From contig NZ_MLBF01000042.1 of the NCBI RefSeq assembly GCF_001936615.1, positions 1 to 41,668 of the forward strand: a stretch of DNA of 41,668 nucleotides, written 5' to 3'. A program made the position numbers and the translations under genes. A model generated the notes under the pieces. It was not told the origin of the DNA, did not search any database, and was given only the letters and a program-made list of their open reading frames with translations. The first letter of the stretch is position 1; each line of letters starts with the position of its first letter. Positions 16,451-24,432 of this stretch are shown one piece after another. This DNA is from Desulfosporosinus metallidurans (GTDB lineage: Bacteria > Bacillota > Desulfitobacteriia > Desulfitobacteriales > Desulfitobacteriaceae).

Positions 16451-17296
16451 ATGCAAAATGTAGGGCTTGTGCTTGAAGGCGGAGGTATGCGGGGACTATA
16501 TACCTGCGGTGTCATGGAATATTTTATGGAAAAGGATTTATACTTTAAGTATGTTATAGGCGTGTCAGCCGGAGCCTGTAACGCCGTGTCCTATATTTCA
16601 AAGCAACGGGGTCGAAACGAAAAGGTCATTATTGGTTACGTTAAAGATTGGCGGTACATGAGTTTAAGAAATTTCATCTTGACTAAATCATATTTTGGAA
16701 TGGATTTTATCTTTGATGAAATTCCCAATAAGCATGTTTCATTTGATTATGAAACCTTTCAGAAATCTCCTTGTGATTTTTTGATTGGAGCAACCGATTG
16801 CAAAACTGGAAAACCAGTTTATTTCAACAAGGATGATTTGGGTGAAAAATTCCAGGCTTTAAGAGCATCCGCTTCTCTGCCAATGATATCTACTATTGTG
16901 AAATATAAAGGTTATGAATTATTAGATGGTGGAATTTCCGATTCCATCCCTATAAATAAATCCATTAAGGATGGTAATACAAAGAATATTATTGTTTTAA
17001 CCAGAAACAAGGGATATCGAAAGAGTCCCGGAAAATTTACCGGACTACTTAAGCTAAACTATAGAAATTATCCCTTATTATTAGAAACAATGATGAATCG
17101 CTACAAAAATTATAATGAAACCTTGGATTATATTGAGCAGCTTGAAAAGGAAAATAAGGCAATTGTAATAAGACCCTCAAGGGAATTAGAGGTTGGACGA
17201 TTAGAGAAAGATTCCAAAAAGCTTTATGGACTGCTTCATAACGGGTATGCTGATGCTGAAAATTCCTATGAAAAAATTATGGAATTTGTCTCTTAG
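16451..17296 (+). CDS. Patatin-like phospholipase (YjjU/RssA type)
   Basis: The 281-residue protein is a serine lipase-like hydrolase with a Ser-Asp dyad. Visible are the oxyanion loop GGGMRG at 10-15, the nucleophile elbow GVSAG with Ser39, and DGG with Asp159, all intact. There is no signal peptide, so it likely acts in the cytoplasm on phospholipids or acyl esters. An upstream in-frame TTG (16427) is less likely than the ATG at 16451, which is 6 nt after GAGGTG. It sits between two units of the YmaF/coiled-coil duplication and may have been inserted or kept there by chance. No link to a defence operon is visible, since no cyclase or sensor is next to it. Confidence 0.9.
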   Translation: MQNVGLVLEGGGMRGLYTCGVMEYFMEKDLYFKYVIGVSAGACNAVSYISKQRGRNEKVIIGYVKDWRYMSLRNFILTKSYFGMDFIFDEIPNKHVSFDYETFQKSPCDFLIGATDCKTGKPVYFNKDDLGEKFQALRASASLPMISTIVKYKGYELLDGGISDSIPINKSIKDGNTKNIIVLTRNKGYRKSPGKFTGLLKLNYRNYPLLLETMMNRYKNYNETLDYIEQLEKENKAIVIRPSRELEVGRLEKDSKKLYGLLHNGYADAENSYEKIMEFVS

Positions 17297-17302
17297 GAAA
17301 TA

Positions 17303-17371
17303 CGGGAAAAACACGGGGACAGGTACGATGTTTCAGATAATGAAGGTCAAAACAGGAAACCTGTCCCCCGT
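17303..17371. repeat. REP-like element, copy 2 (paired arms)
   Basis: CGGGGACAGGT and ACCTGTCCCCCG are inverted arms separated by about 40 nt containing TGTTTCAGATAATGAAGG and AAAACAGG. The whole can fold into a long hairpin. This is the most complete copy in the window. It lies directly after the patatin stop and before the YmaF-like gene, so it may also act as a bidirectional terminator. Confidence 0.65.
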
Positions 17372-17393
17372 AGAGAGCGCACACTCAAGTTCT

Positions 17394-17711
17394 TTAAATC
17401 TCTTGAGCAGGCATGTCTGGACCCGAAACATGATGGCGATGCCCCACATCCACCGTTGTATAGAAATTCCAGTCATGTACATGCCAGCCGTTCGGTAAAG
17501 GCAGGGCTGGTCCTGATATAGATTTGTAATAATGAGAATGTCCATGTTCATAAAGAACCCAGCTTTCGGAATGATGAACATGACTACCATCTGGAGTTGG
17601 AACTGCTGGACCTGTGATATCTAAGCACTGATGAACATGCGCTTGAGCGCAAGATGTATGAGTTAGGCTTCCGTGATTATGACCTCTGGGATTTTGTTGA
17701 TATGCCACCAT
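17394..17711 (-). CDS. YmaF-family His-rich protein, intact copy
   Basis: The 105-residue protein carries HXH and HXXH clusters spread along its length: GHNHG, AHVHQC, SHVHH, EHGHSHYY, GWHVHDW and GHRHHVSG. The pattern GPALPLPNGWHVHDW matches the repeated unit of the YmaF family as I know it. Function of that family is not established; metal binding is plausible from the histidines. The ATG at 17711 follows AAGGAG by 9 nt. A broken paralogue lies at 15790-16090, and about 110 nt upstream of each copy is also duplicated. Confidence 0.75.
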   Translation of the reverse strand: MVAYQQNPRGHNHGSLTHTSCAQAHVHQCLDITGPAVPTPDGSHVHHSESWVLYEHGHSHYYKSISGPALPLPNGWHVHDWNFYTTVDVGHRHHVSGPDMPAQEI

Positions 17712-17934
17712 CTTGATCGACTCCTTATCATCATTTAATCACGATAGTTTATGTGCATGAAAAAGACTCGTTATAGTCACTAACCGATAAAAGAAAACAC
17801 AAAAGCATCCAAGAGCTGAACGATTTTGATCACTAAGCCGACAAGTTGAGCGTCCAACTAAATATTGCAAATCCTTCCCTCGACTTCTTCAAAAAATCAT
17901 ATAATCAATTCACTACTTATAAGGAAGTGCCAAT

Positions 17935-18150
17935 ATGAATAATGAGAAATTTCAAGACTTGATGCTTGAACATTTTGGAGAAGTTCTTAATAAGCTAGAT
18001 AGTGTAGAATCTCGTTTGAGCAAAGTGGAATCTGAACTCTCAGAAGTAAAACAATCACAAGCAACGATGGAAAAAAAGTTTATGGAAAAGCTAGAAGCAT
18101 TATATTTCGATTAATCAAAATTCTACTTGGTTAAAGCACCAATGGAATAA
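17935..18150 (+). pseudogene. Shortened paralogue of the coiled-coil gene, copy 2
   Basis: An ATG at 17935 behind AAGGAAGTGC opens a 59-codon frame ending TAA at 18112-18114. It matches the first gene from MNNEKFQDLMLEHFG through EALYFD, with two heptads in place of six. Directly after the stop the codons FYLVKAPME and a stop (18121-18150) match the end of the intact protein, so the segment between is deleted. The 59-residue product could still be made as a short coiled coil. Confidence 0.65.
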
Positions 18151-18183
18151 AACAAAACGTGGGTGCGAGCACGACCCACCTAA

Positions 18184-18246
18184 TAAACCGTTAAAAGAAA
18201 CCTTCATCCGGCATGTACCGGCGATGGCTCCTTTTTACGGTTTTTC
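18184..18246 (+). terminator. Module terminator, second intact copy
   Basis: AAACCGTTAAAAG and CTTTTTACGGTTT close an outer stem around CATCCGG/CCGGCGATG, followed by TTCAG. It is nearly identical to 15530-15593 and follows the shortened paralogue. Confidence 0.65.
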
Positions 18247-18320
18247 AGTATCCTAAGAAAAAGCTTAATTCTATCGATTATGATTTCAAGGATAAACCCA
18301 TTCGACGAACAAATGAAAGG

Positions 18321-18373
18321 TGCGTTGCTTCAAATAATGAAAGTCAAAAACAAGGAACCTGTCCCCATGTTTC
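18321..18373. repeat. REP-like element, copy 3
   Basis: GTTGCTTCAAATAATGAAAG and AAAAACAAGGAACCTGTCCCC match the second half of copy 2. The companion block AAGAAAAAGCTTAATTCTATCG lies about 65 nt upstream. It ends 3 nt before the stop codon of the His-rich gene at 18376, so it may help end that transcript. Confidence 0.6.
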
Positions 18374-18375
18374 AT

Positions 18376-18732
18376 TTACTCTTCTGCCTGTTTGTTTTCC
18401 TCACTTTGACTCACTGGAGTCTCACTCTTGGAAGACTCTCCACAATGTCCGTGTTTGAAGGGGTGTTCTCCGTGGTGAGCATGATGACCACAATGCCCAT
18501 GCCCCCCTTGACCATGATGTGCATGGTGTTCGTGCATGGCTTTAAAAAACTGATGAATAGGGGAACCGCTGCCAGGATGCTCGAAACCTGCTTGCTTAGC
18601 TTTCTCTCGGAAATTCAGGAACGCCTCAAACGCTTCCAACTTCGCTCTAAGCTTCTCTTTATCCCCTTTAAGGGTCACTGTGAAACCTTCTTCATTTTCT
18701 TCGAAGGTAAACTTAATGTTCTCCAGACTCAT
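18376..18732 (-). CDS. Small protein with a histidine-rich C-terminal region
   Basis: The 118-residue protein is not a family I can name. Residues 1-55 are a charged helical region (MSLENIKFTFEENEEGFTVT, then KGDKEKLRAKLEAFEAFLNF). Residues 60-95 are rich in His and Gly (HEHHAHHGQGGHGHCGHHAH), and the tail is acidic. The His cluster with two cysteines suggests metal binding or storage, perhaps nickel, zinc or cobalt. The ATG follows AAAAGGAGAGG. It is separated from the UbiB-like gene by 71 nt, on the same strand, and may be transcribed with it. Confidence 0.7.
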   Translation of the reverse strand: MSLENIKFTFEENEEGFTVTLKGDKEKLRAKLEAFEAFLNFREKAKQAGFEHPGSGSPIHQFFKAMHEHHAHHGQGGHGHCGHHAHHGEHPFKHGHCGESSKSETPVSQSEENKQAEE

Positions 18733-18803
18733 AAATACCTCTCCTTTTCTAATCCTATTTGAATTGAATGAACCACAAGGTGAATTCTCCGAAAACCTAT
18801 TAC

Positions 18804-20516
18804 TTAGGGATGAAACCGCGGTTTTCGAAATCCTGCGGATTCTCGCATGGCCCTGCTTCTTTGTCCCATCTTCTTTTGCCCCGCAGAGTTCGAGTTGCGT
18901 TTCAAAAATGTAGCGAAGGTTAGAGCTGAAAGAAGAATTAGCATCAATCCGACCTTAAAATAGGGGCCCTCTAGCAAAATCGCTCCAGAGATTAAGAACC
19001 CACTGCTAAAAATCGCGCGCACAATTCGGCTTGCCTGGTCCCTCTGGTTTTGTAGGAGATTTAACTCAAAACTCTTGGACGGGTGAATTTTAATCTCACC
19101 GACTTCTAACCCAGTAATAAGTCGGTTTAATTTTTCAGGCAGAGTAATGAACTCTGCAAGTGTCTTCTTTGCTTGGTCTAGAATAAAGTTTCGAGTGCCA
19201 TTTCCCTTATCCTCTCCAGCTAGGAGTTCCTCCGCATAAGGTCGAAGCGTCTTTATAAGATCAAGCTTAGGATTCAGTCCACCACAAATTCCCATGATCG
19301 TTAAGAGCGACTTTCCTAAAAACAAGGTGCTCGCCGGAATTTGAAACGGCTGGGAATACATAAATTCTCTTAATTCTAGAAGGAATTCCTCTGAATTGAT
19401 TTTATTCAGGTTCGGATCTTCAAAGAGATCAGCCAATATGAGTTTGAGTCCTTTAGCTAAGGTTTGTTTATCAGCATGCGGTCGAAGGAACCCAAGCTTT
19501 TCAAAGACGATCATCATTTGATCGGTATCTTTCTTGAATAAGGCTATGACGAAGGCAGTCAATTCTTCCCGCATGCCTTTCTCAATCCGCCCCACCATTC
19601 CGAAATCTAAGAAAACGAGTGTTCCGTCTTCTTTAACGAGTAAATTACCAGGATGAGGATCTGCATGGAAAAATGCATCGGTCAGTAATTGCTGCACATA
19701 AGCGGAAATTAAGGTATCCGCAATCTGTGCCCGATCTAACCCGACCCTTTCTAGAGTCTCATAATCGTTCACTTTATAGCCCGTGACATATTCCATGGTC
19801 AGTACACGCTGAGTCGTGTATTCCCAATACACTTCAGGAACACTGACTCTTGAGTCTTCTGAAAAATTTGCTCGGAAGGTATCCGCGTGCCGACCCTCTT
19901 TGCCGTAATCGAGTTCATCGAGTGTCGTTTCAACAAACTCATTATAGATCTGCTCCAAATCAACGACTGAACTAATCTTGGGATATCGCTTTGCGAAGGT
20001 CACCATAAACCGGAGCGCGTTAAAGTCTGTTTGAATAATCTCCTCAATGCCGGGGCGCAATATCTTAACCGCTACTTTATTATGACTTTTTATCTCAGCG
20101 GTATGAACCTGCCCCAAAGAAGCAGAAGCAATAGGTTCTTGAGAAAAGTTCGTATAAACCTCAGCAATAGGACAGCTATATTCCTCTTCAATCCGCTTGA
20201 TGATTTCTTCCGTTCTAACCGGTTTGACGGCATCCTGCAACTTCGAAAGCTCACTTGTGTATTCCTCAGGTAAAACGTCCACCCTGGAACTAAAAAATTG
20301 TCCCAGTTTAATAAGAAGTCCCCCAAGTTCTGTAGCCATCTCTGTAAATACGCTGGCCTGTTTCCGATAAATGGCTTTGGTCTGCTTCTGATAGTTTTCC
20401 TCTGTGAGGAATCGTTTTTTCTTATTAACCCACCAAAGTTGAACTACAAATAGCAGAAACATGGAGATGATCTTTCGAAAGCGTTGATCCTTAAAAAACT
20501 TAATGATGATTGGCAT
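18804..20516 (-). CDS. UbiB/ABC1/AarF-family atypical kinase
   Basis: The 570-residue protein has the family's motifs: KLGQ at 70-73 with FFSSRVDVLP after it, the Ala-rich loop ASLGQVH at 132-138, VAVKILRPG with Lys151, HADPHPGN at 284-291 and LDFG at 303-306. Two hydrophobic segments at the C-terminus and one at the N-terminus suggest membrane attachment. The family binds ATP and supports isoprenoid quinone synthesis or lipid transport; in an anaerobe the quinone would be menaquinone. It follows the AbrB-type gene by about 100 nt on the same strand. Confidence 0.92.
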   Translation of the reverse strand: MPIIIKFFKDQRFRKIISMFLLFVVQLWWVNKKKRFLTEENYQKQTKAIYRKQASVFTEMATELGGLLIKLGQFFSSRVDVLPEEYTSELSKLQDAVKPVRTEEIIKRIEEEYSCPIAEVYTNFSQEPIASASLGQVHTAEIKSHNKVAVKILRPGIEEIIQTDFNALRFMVTFAKRYPKISSVVDLEQIYNEFVETTLDELDYGKEGRHADTFRANFSEDSRVSVPEVYWEYTTQRVLTMEYVTGYKVNDYETLERVGLDRAQIADTLISAYVQQLLTDAFFHADPHPGNLLVKEDGTLVFLDFGMVGRIEKGMREELTAFVIALFKKDTDQMMIVFEKLGFLRPHADKQTLAKGLKLILADLFEDPNLNKINSEEFLLELREFMYSQPFQIPASTLFLGKSLLTIMGICGGLNPKLDLIKTLRPYAEELLAGEDKGNGTRNFILDQAKKTLAEFITLPEKLNRLITGLEVGEIKIHPSKSFELNLLQNQRDQASRIVRAIFSSGFLISGAILLEGPYFKVGLMLILLSALTFATFLKRNSNSAGQKKMGQRSRAMRESAGFRKPRFHP

Positions 20517-20615
20517 AAATTCCTCCCTGGTCTCAAGCTTCGAACATTATGTTCACCTTACAACTATGCCTTTTCAGCTGTACGACTTCACTTCAGATTG
20601 TGGCGCTGAGACCTA

Positions 20616-20882
20616 TTACCCTTTAGTTTTACCCTGTTCTGAATCTTCTAAGGGAGAACTAAACATCTCCTCAAAGAATCTGGCTTTTCGAAACATCATG
20701 TCGGCAAATCTCGTCATAACATCGGATTTGAATAAGATAACGACTCCTCTTCTCTTATTCCCAAGAACAACAAGTTTCTCACCGGGTTCGATACCGATCT
20801 CTTCTCTGGCCTCAACAGGAATAACGACTTGTCCACGTTCTCCCATAACTGTCGAACCATAAAATTTACCGTGTTGCATCAT
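20616..20882 (-). CDS. AbrB/SpoVT-type transcriptional regulator
   Basis: The 88-residue protein carries an N-terminal SpoVT-AbrB swapped-hairpin DNA-binding domain: GERGQVVIPVEAREEIGIEPGEKLVV at about 12-37, followed by VVILFKSDVM. The rest is a helical tail (RFADMMFRKARFFEEMF). The frame extends to a GTG at 20891, but ATG at 20882 lies 5-6 nt after AGGGGTGG and is preferred. The upstream region has TTGCAA, 17 nt, TATCCT, with a tandem GTATGAT repeat inside the spacer that may be its own operator. It is divergent from the rhodanese operon. Confidence 0.85.
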   Translation of the reverse strand: MMQHGKFYGSTVMGERGQVVIPVEAREEIGIEPGEKLVVLGNKRRGVVILFKSDVMTRFADMMFRKARFFEEMFSSPLEDSEQGKTKG

Positions 20883-20891
20883 TCTTACCAC

Positions 20892-20999
20892 CCCTATAAG
20901 TAGGATACATCATACTTATCATACTTGCAAATTAATCTTACCTCCGCCGTTCTTTTTTTATAGGTTCACGAATCGCCGTGATAAGTTTTTATTCTAATT
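20892..20999. promoter_or_regulatory. Divergent promoter region of the AbrB-type gene
   Basis: On the minus strand TTGCAA (20932-20927) and TATCCT, 17 nt apart, form a possible promoter. Two GTATGAT direct repeats, separated by AA, fall between them, which is a plausible autoregulatory site. Confidence 0.4.
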
Positions 21000-21000
21000 C

Positions 21001-21030
21001 TTGACATTATACCCCTAAGGGGTATAATGT
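21001..21030 (+). promoter_or_regulatory. Strong promoter overlaid by a CsoR/CstR-like palindrome
   Basis: TTGACA (21001-21006), a 16-nt spacer and TATAAT (21023-21028) form a near-consensus promoter. ACATTATACCCC (21004-21015), TAA and GGGGTATAATGT (21019-21030) make a perfect 12-bp inverted repeat covering the spacer and -10. The core TACCCC..GGGGTA matches the operator type bound by the CsoR/RcnR/CstR family. Given downstream rhodanese and sulfur/selenium genes, a persulfide-sensing CstR-like repressor is the likeliest binder. No such gene is in the window. Confidence 0.75.
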
Positions 21031-21151
21031 AACATTATTACCCAAGTTCGGTCCCTGCCGAGCTAATGCCACCGATTCTTGATCAACTGGCTTCAAAATG
21101 TTCTCCATCAGATGGTCGGTTTAATCCGATTCCTTATTCTAGGAGGTAACC

Positions 21152-22039
21152 ATGGATTGCACAAAATGTACTCTCAAAAGTTGTAGGAAATTATCTCCCT
21201 GCTCTGACAGAAGCAATGAATATCTGCAAAGCTATACATCGCAGGAAAATCAACGTTACACAAAAGCAGCCTCAAGGTTAATTGATAATGGCAGAGCCGG
21301 AACTCTTACACGCCTTGAAGAGATTGTAGAATATTCTAAGATTCGCGGCTATATGCATATCGGGGTTGCCTACTGTTATGGCATGGAAAAAGAAGCAGTA
21401 GCTTTGAGAAAATATCTTGAGAAAAAAAACTTTAAATTTACTATGGTTTCATGCACTGTTGATGGTCTGAAGGAGTCTCAGATTGATCCAGGCAAGATTA
21501 ACGATACAGTATCCTGCAACCCCCTAGGGCAAGCAAATACTTTAAATTCCGCCGGGGTCGAATTTACTATTTTAATGGGACTCTGTCTTGGGCATGATAT
21601 AATCATTCAAAAAAATCTGAAGATGGATTTCACCACGTTTATTGTCAAAGATAGAGTTACACACAATCCGCTCCTTGGTCTACCTGATTTTAAAGCATCA
21701 GAAGACATTTTTATTGAAAGCATTTCAAGTAACTTTAATTTAATCAAAATTGATGAATTTAAATCCAAGCTCAAAAATCAAAAAAACCCTGAAGATTTCT
21801 ATCTTCTGGACTTAAGAAACTCAGAGGCTTTTGAAAAAGATGGAATACCTGGTTCAATAAATTGCTTGTTAAAGGATCTTCCAAAACAATATAGCAAGTT
21901 ACTCCCTAAAAATAAAGAAGTTATCATTTATTGCAATGGTGGTATCCAATCAATTTACGGGGTGATGTTCCTTAATCTCAAAGGATATACAAATGTAAAA
22001 AGTATAGCTGGTGGTTTCTCCAAATTTCTGCAATCTTAG
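21152..22039 (+). CDS. DUF1847 metal-binding protein fused to a rhodanese domain
   Basis: The 295-residue protein starts with a Cys-rich DUF1847-type domain (CTKCTLKSCRKLSPC at 3-17, then GYMHIGVAYCYGMEKEA at 66-82 and MGLCLGHDIIIQK at 142-154), about residues 1-185. A rhodanese domain follows (about 200-295): LLDLRNSEAFEKDGIPGSIN and the active loop IIYCNGGIQS with Cys261. Rhodaneses carry persulfide sulfur on that cysteine. DUF1847 has no proven function; its cysteines suggest metal or Fe-S binding. Start: ATG behind AGGAGG. First gene after the CstR-like promoter. The fusion suggests sulfur or selenium trafficking. Confidence 0.85.
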   Translation: MDCTKCTLKSCRKLSPCSDRSNEYLQSYTSQENQRYTKAASRLIDNGRAGTLTRLEEIVEYSKIRGYMHIGVAYCYGMEKEAVALRKYLEKKNFKFTMVSCTVDGLKESQIDPGKINDTVSCNPLGQANTLNSAGVEFTILMGLCLGHDIIIQKNLKMDFTTFIVKDRVTHNPLLGLPDFKASEDIFIESISSNFNLIKIDEFKSKLKNQKNPEDFYLLDLRNSEAFEKDGIPGSINCLLKDLPKQYSKLLPKNKEVIIYCNGGIQSIYGVMFLNLKGYTNVKSIAGGFSKFLQS

Positions 22040-22082
22040 GATTTAATCTAGCAGTCAGCACTATTACGATGGAGGCCTCATA

Positions 22083-22877
22083 ATGATTCAAGTAAAGTTA
22101 GAAGCTAAGTCTGCCTTAAGTGAGCCACAAAAAACCAAGGGCTGTGTAATATGCGGTCAGGAACTCTTGTACTCCAAGGATTCATCAACAAAAGAGGTCT
22201 GCCATATTTGTGGTCAGCAGTTTGAAGCTTATGTCAGATGTTCAAAAGGCCATTATGTGTGCGATCTATGCCACAGCCTTGATATCCTCGGAAAAGTGGA
22301 GCAACTTCTATGGGCAAGTGATGAGAAGAATCCACTAGTCCTTGCTCAAATGGTATTTGAATTACCCGGGCTGAATATGCACGGACCGGAATATCACAGC
22401 ATCGTTCCTTCAGTTTTGGTTGCAGCCTGGCAGAACCTAAACGGGCAAAAGGATATTTCAAAAATCAAGGAAGCAATTAAGCGTGGTAAAGACATAAAAG
22501 GCGGCAGTTGTGGTCTTTATGGCAATTGCGGGGCTTGCGTGGGAACCGGAATTGCAGTATCTATTATCGAAGGTGCAACCCCTATGTCTCAGAATGAACG
22601 TGGAGCCGCCAACAGGGTTACCGGACATGCATTGCTTGAAATCAGCAAATACGGTGGACCAAGATGCTGCAAACGTGAAGCAATAACCTCGATAGAATCA
22701 TTTATGCAGGTTACAAGCTACTTTGACAGTTTACAAAAAGCAGAATACACCTGCAAACAATATGGGAAGAATAAAGATTGTATTAGCAAAAAATGTCTCT
22801 ACTTCCCAGCAAATCATCAACTGTTATCAAGAAAGAAGGAAAACGACGAGTATTCCTTGAAACAAATGAATCGCTAA
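22083..22877 (+). CDS. DUF5714-type cysteine-rich protein
   Basis: The 264-residue protein has an N-terminal zinc-ribbon-like region with pairs CVIC, CHIC and CDLC between residues 21 and 63. A conserved core follows: GGSCGLYGNCGACVGTGIAV, then ATPMSQNERGAANRVTGHAL, then GGPRCCKRE. I recognise this as the DUF5714 family; the biochemical role is unknown. It lies 43 nt after the DUF1847-rhodanese gene behind a GGAGG-type site, so the two form an operon ended by the terminator at 22903. The many cysteines fit sulfur or metal handling. Confidence 0.75.
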   Translation: MIQVKLEAKSALSEPQKTKGCVICGQELLYSKDSSTKEVCHICGQQFEAYVRCSKGHYVCDLCHSLDILGKVEQLLWASDEKNPLVLAQMVFELPGLNMHGPEYHSIVPSVLVAAWQNLNGQKDISKIKEAIKRGKDIKGGSCGLYGNCGACVGTGIAVSIIEGATPMSQNERGAANRVTGHALLEISKYGGPRCCKREAITSIESFMQVTSYFDSLQKAEYTCKQYGKNKDCISKKCLYFPANHQLLSRKKENDEYSLKQMNR

Positions 22878-22902
22878 TTCTCATAGAGCAGTCCCCAATC
22901 AG

Positions 22903-22930
22903 AGACCACTATACGTGGTCTTTTTCTTTT
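22903..22930 (+). terminator. Rho-independent terminator of the rhodanese operon
   Basis: AGACCAC (22903-22909), loop TATAC, GTGGTCT (22915-22921), then TTTTCTTTTT. Confidence 0.88.
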
Positions 22931-23012
22931 TGCACTCATTAACTTGGGAACCGCAGTAGTAACAATAAATAACTGATGGAAAATTCTTGCGATAAATATG
23001 AATAGTTATTGT

Positions 23013-23059
23013 ATTTTTAACATTATAGTAATATTATGTTAATGTATTACTATAATGTT
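23013..23059 (+). promoter_or_regulatory. yedE promoter with a 15-bp inverted repeat
   Basis: AACATTATAGTAATA (23019-23033) and TATTACTATAATGTT (23045-23059) are perfect inverted arms around 11 nt. A possible promoter, with TTGTAT (about 23009) and TATTAT 17 nt later, is covered by it. The outer AACATTATA matches the arms of the palindrome at 21004 but the C/G core is missing, so the binding protein may differ. Confidence 0.45.
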
Positions 23060-23134
23060 ATGTATGAAGGGGGGATTAAACCAGGTTTAACTTTTTAACA
23101 CACCATATTCTGATCCATAAAAGGAGGAAGTAAC

Positions 23135-24223
23135 ATGGATAGTAAAAAAGGCATAATTTTCACTGGAGCTGTCATTGGGATCCTCGCTGTCATCTTAGTT
23201 CGCTTTGGTAATCCTGTAAACATGGGAATTTGCATCGCCTGCTTTATTCGGGACACGGCGGGAAGCTTGGGATTACATCGCGCAGACGTTGTCCAGTACA
23301 TACGTCCCGAAATTATTGGAATCGTCCTTGGAGCTTTTATGATAGCCTTTGGTAAAAAGGAATTTGATGTTCGAGGAGGCTCCTCCCCCTTCATCCGATT
23401 TATTCTCGGCTTTGTAGTTATGATTGGTGCTTTAATGTTTTTAGGTTGTCCCCTCCGCATGGTATTAAGGCTTGGGGGCGGTGACCTTAATGCTCTGATT
23501 GGCTTAGCAGGATTTGTAGTTGGAATCATCGTCGGCATTATTTTCTTAAAAAGTGGTTTTAGTCTTAAGAGGACCTATAGACTCTCTAAATTCGAGGGTT
23601 ACCTTTTTCCAATGGTTAATATCGGGCTTTTTATCCTTCTTCTTACAGCGCCTGCCTTTATTTTCTTTAGTAAGAAAGGTCCGGGGGCTGCGCATGCGTC
23701 TGTATGGATCGCTCTTGCTGCAGGATTGATCATCGGGGTCTTAGTGCAACGAACGAGGTTATGCATGGTGGGTGGTATTCGCGATGCTATTCTCTTTAAA
23801 GATACTTACTTAATTCTAGGATTTATCTCAATCTTTGTTTTTGCGACCTTGGGAAATTTATACTTTGGTTTTTACAAGCTTGGTTTTTCCGGCCAATCCA
23901 TTGCACATGCTGATGGATTATGGAATTTTCTAGGCATGGCACTCGCCGGATGGGGTTCTGTGCTTCTGGGAGGATGCCCCTTAAGACAACTTATTCTAGC
24001 CGCCGAAGGGAATGTTGATTCCGTAATTACAATTTTAGGAATGTCTGCTGGGGCTGCCTTTGCTCATAACTTTTCCCTTGCCTCCAGTGCACAAGGCCCT
24101 TCCCCTAATGGGAAAATCGCGGTACTCATTGGTTTTGCTCTCTTGCTTATGATTGCTTATTTCAACCTAGAAAAAGATGTGAAAGCGACCGTTAAAGGAG
24201 GTGTTAGGGTTGGCACAAATTGA
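23135..24223 (+). CDS. yedE: YedE-type membrane transporter, putative selenium/sulfur carrier
   Basis: The 362-residue protein is an internally duplicated YeeE/YedE membrane protein with about ten hydrophobic segments. The two halves carry matching Cys motifs: CIACFIRDTAGSLGLHRA (Cys33, Cys36) and LGCPLRMVLRL (Cys105) in the first, RLCMVGGIRD and LGGCPLRQLIL in the second. The IRDTAGSLGLHRA and RGGSSPF segments are what I know from the selenium-associated YedE subfamily rather than thiosulfate transporters. Import of a reduced selenium or sulfur species is inferred. Start: ATG 9 nt after AAAGGAGGA. Its end overlaps tusA by 14 nt. Confidence 0.85.
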   Translation: MDSKKGIIFTGAVIGILAVILVRFGNPVNMGICIACFIRDTAGSLGLHRADVVQYIRPEIIGIVLGAFMIAFGKKEFDVRGGSSPFIRFILGFVVMIGALMFLGCPLRMVLRLGGGDLNALIGLAGFVVGIIVGIIFLKSGFSLKRTYRLSKFEGYLFPMVNIGLFILLLTAPAFIFFSKKGPGAAHASVWIALAAGLIIGVLVQRTRLCMVGGIRDAILFKDTYLILGFISIFVFATLGNLYFGFYKLGFSGQSIAHADGLWNFLGMALAGWGSVLLGGCPLRQLILAAEGNVDSVITILGMSAGAAFAHNFSLASSAQGPSPNGKIAVLIGFALLLMIAYFNLEKDVKATVKGGVRVGTN

Positions 24224-24428
24224 TACAAGAGGAATGTCCTGTCCCCAACCGGTTCTTATGACCAAAAAGGCACTGGAAGTTTGCTCGACTGAAGTAACCG
24301 TCCTAGTTGACAGTAAAACAGCTAAATCCAATGTGGAAAGATACTTGAACTTAACAGGCTACACTATTAACACTGTCGAACTCGATAGCGACGCTAATAC
24401 CTTTGAAATATCTGCGAAGAAGAAGTAG
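24210..24428 (+). CDS. TusA/SirA-like sulfur (selenium) carrier
   Basis: The 72-residue protein has the TusA fold and motif RGMSCPQPVLMTKKAL, with the carrier cysteine in CPxP. TusA-type proteins pass persulfide sulfur, and in YedE/YedF clusters probably selenium, to acceptors. The frame begins at GTG 24201, inside the ribosome binding site GGAGGTG; TTG at 24210 is 7 nt after GGAGGT and is chosen. It overlaps the end of yedE, so the two are coupled. Confidence 0.88.
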   Translation: MAQIDTRGMSCPQPVLMTKKALEVCSTEVTVLVDSKTAKSNVERYLNLTGYTINTVELDSDANTFEISAKKK

Positions 24429-24432
24429 TTCT

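Noticed and set aside
16451..17296. Patatin-like gene as the effector of a CBASS-type defence system
   Set aside because: No cyclase, HORMA or ubiquitin-like partner is adjacent; neighbours are unrelated duplicated modules.
23095..23538. 147-codon minus-strand ORF inside yedE
   Set aside because: Low-complexity antisense of a membrane protein gene; the plus frame has the YedE motifs.
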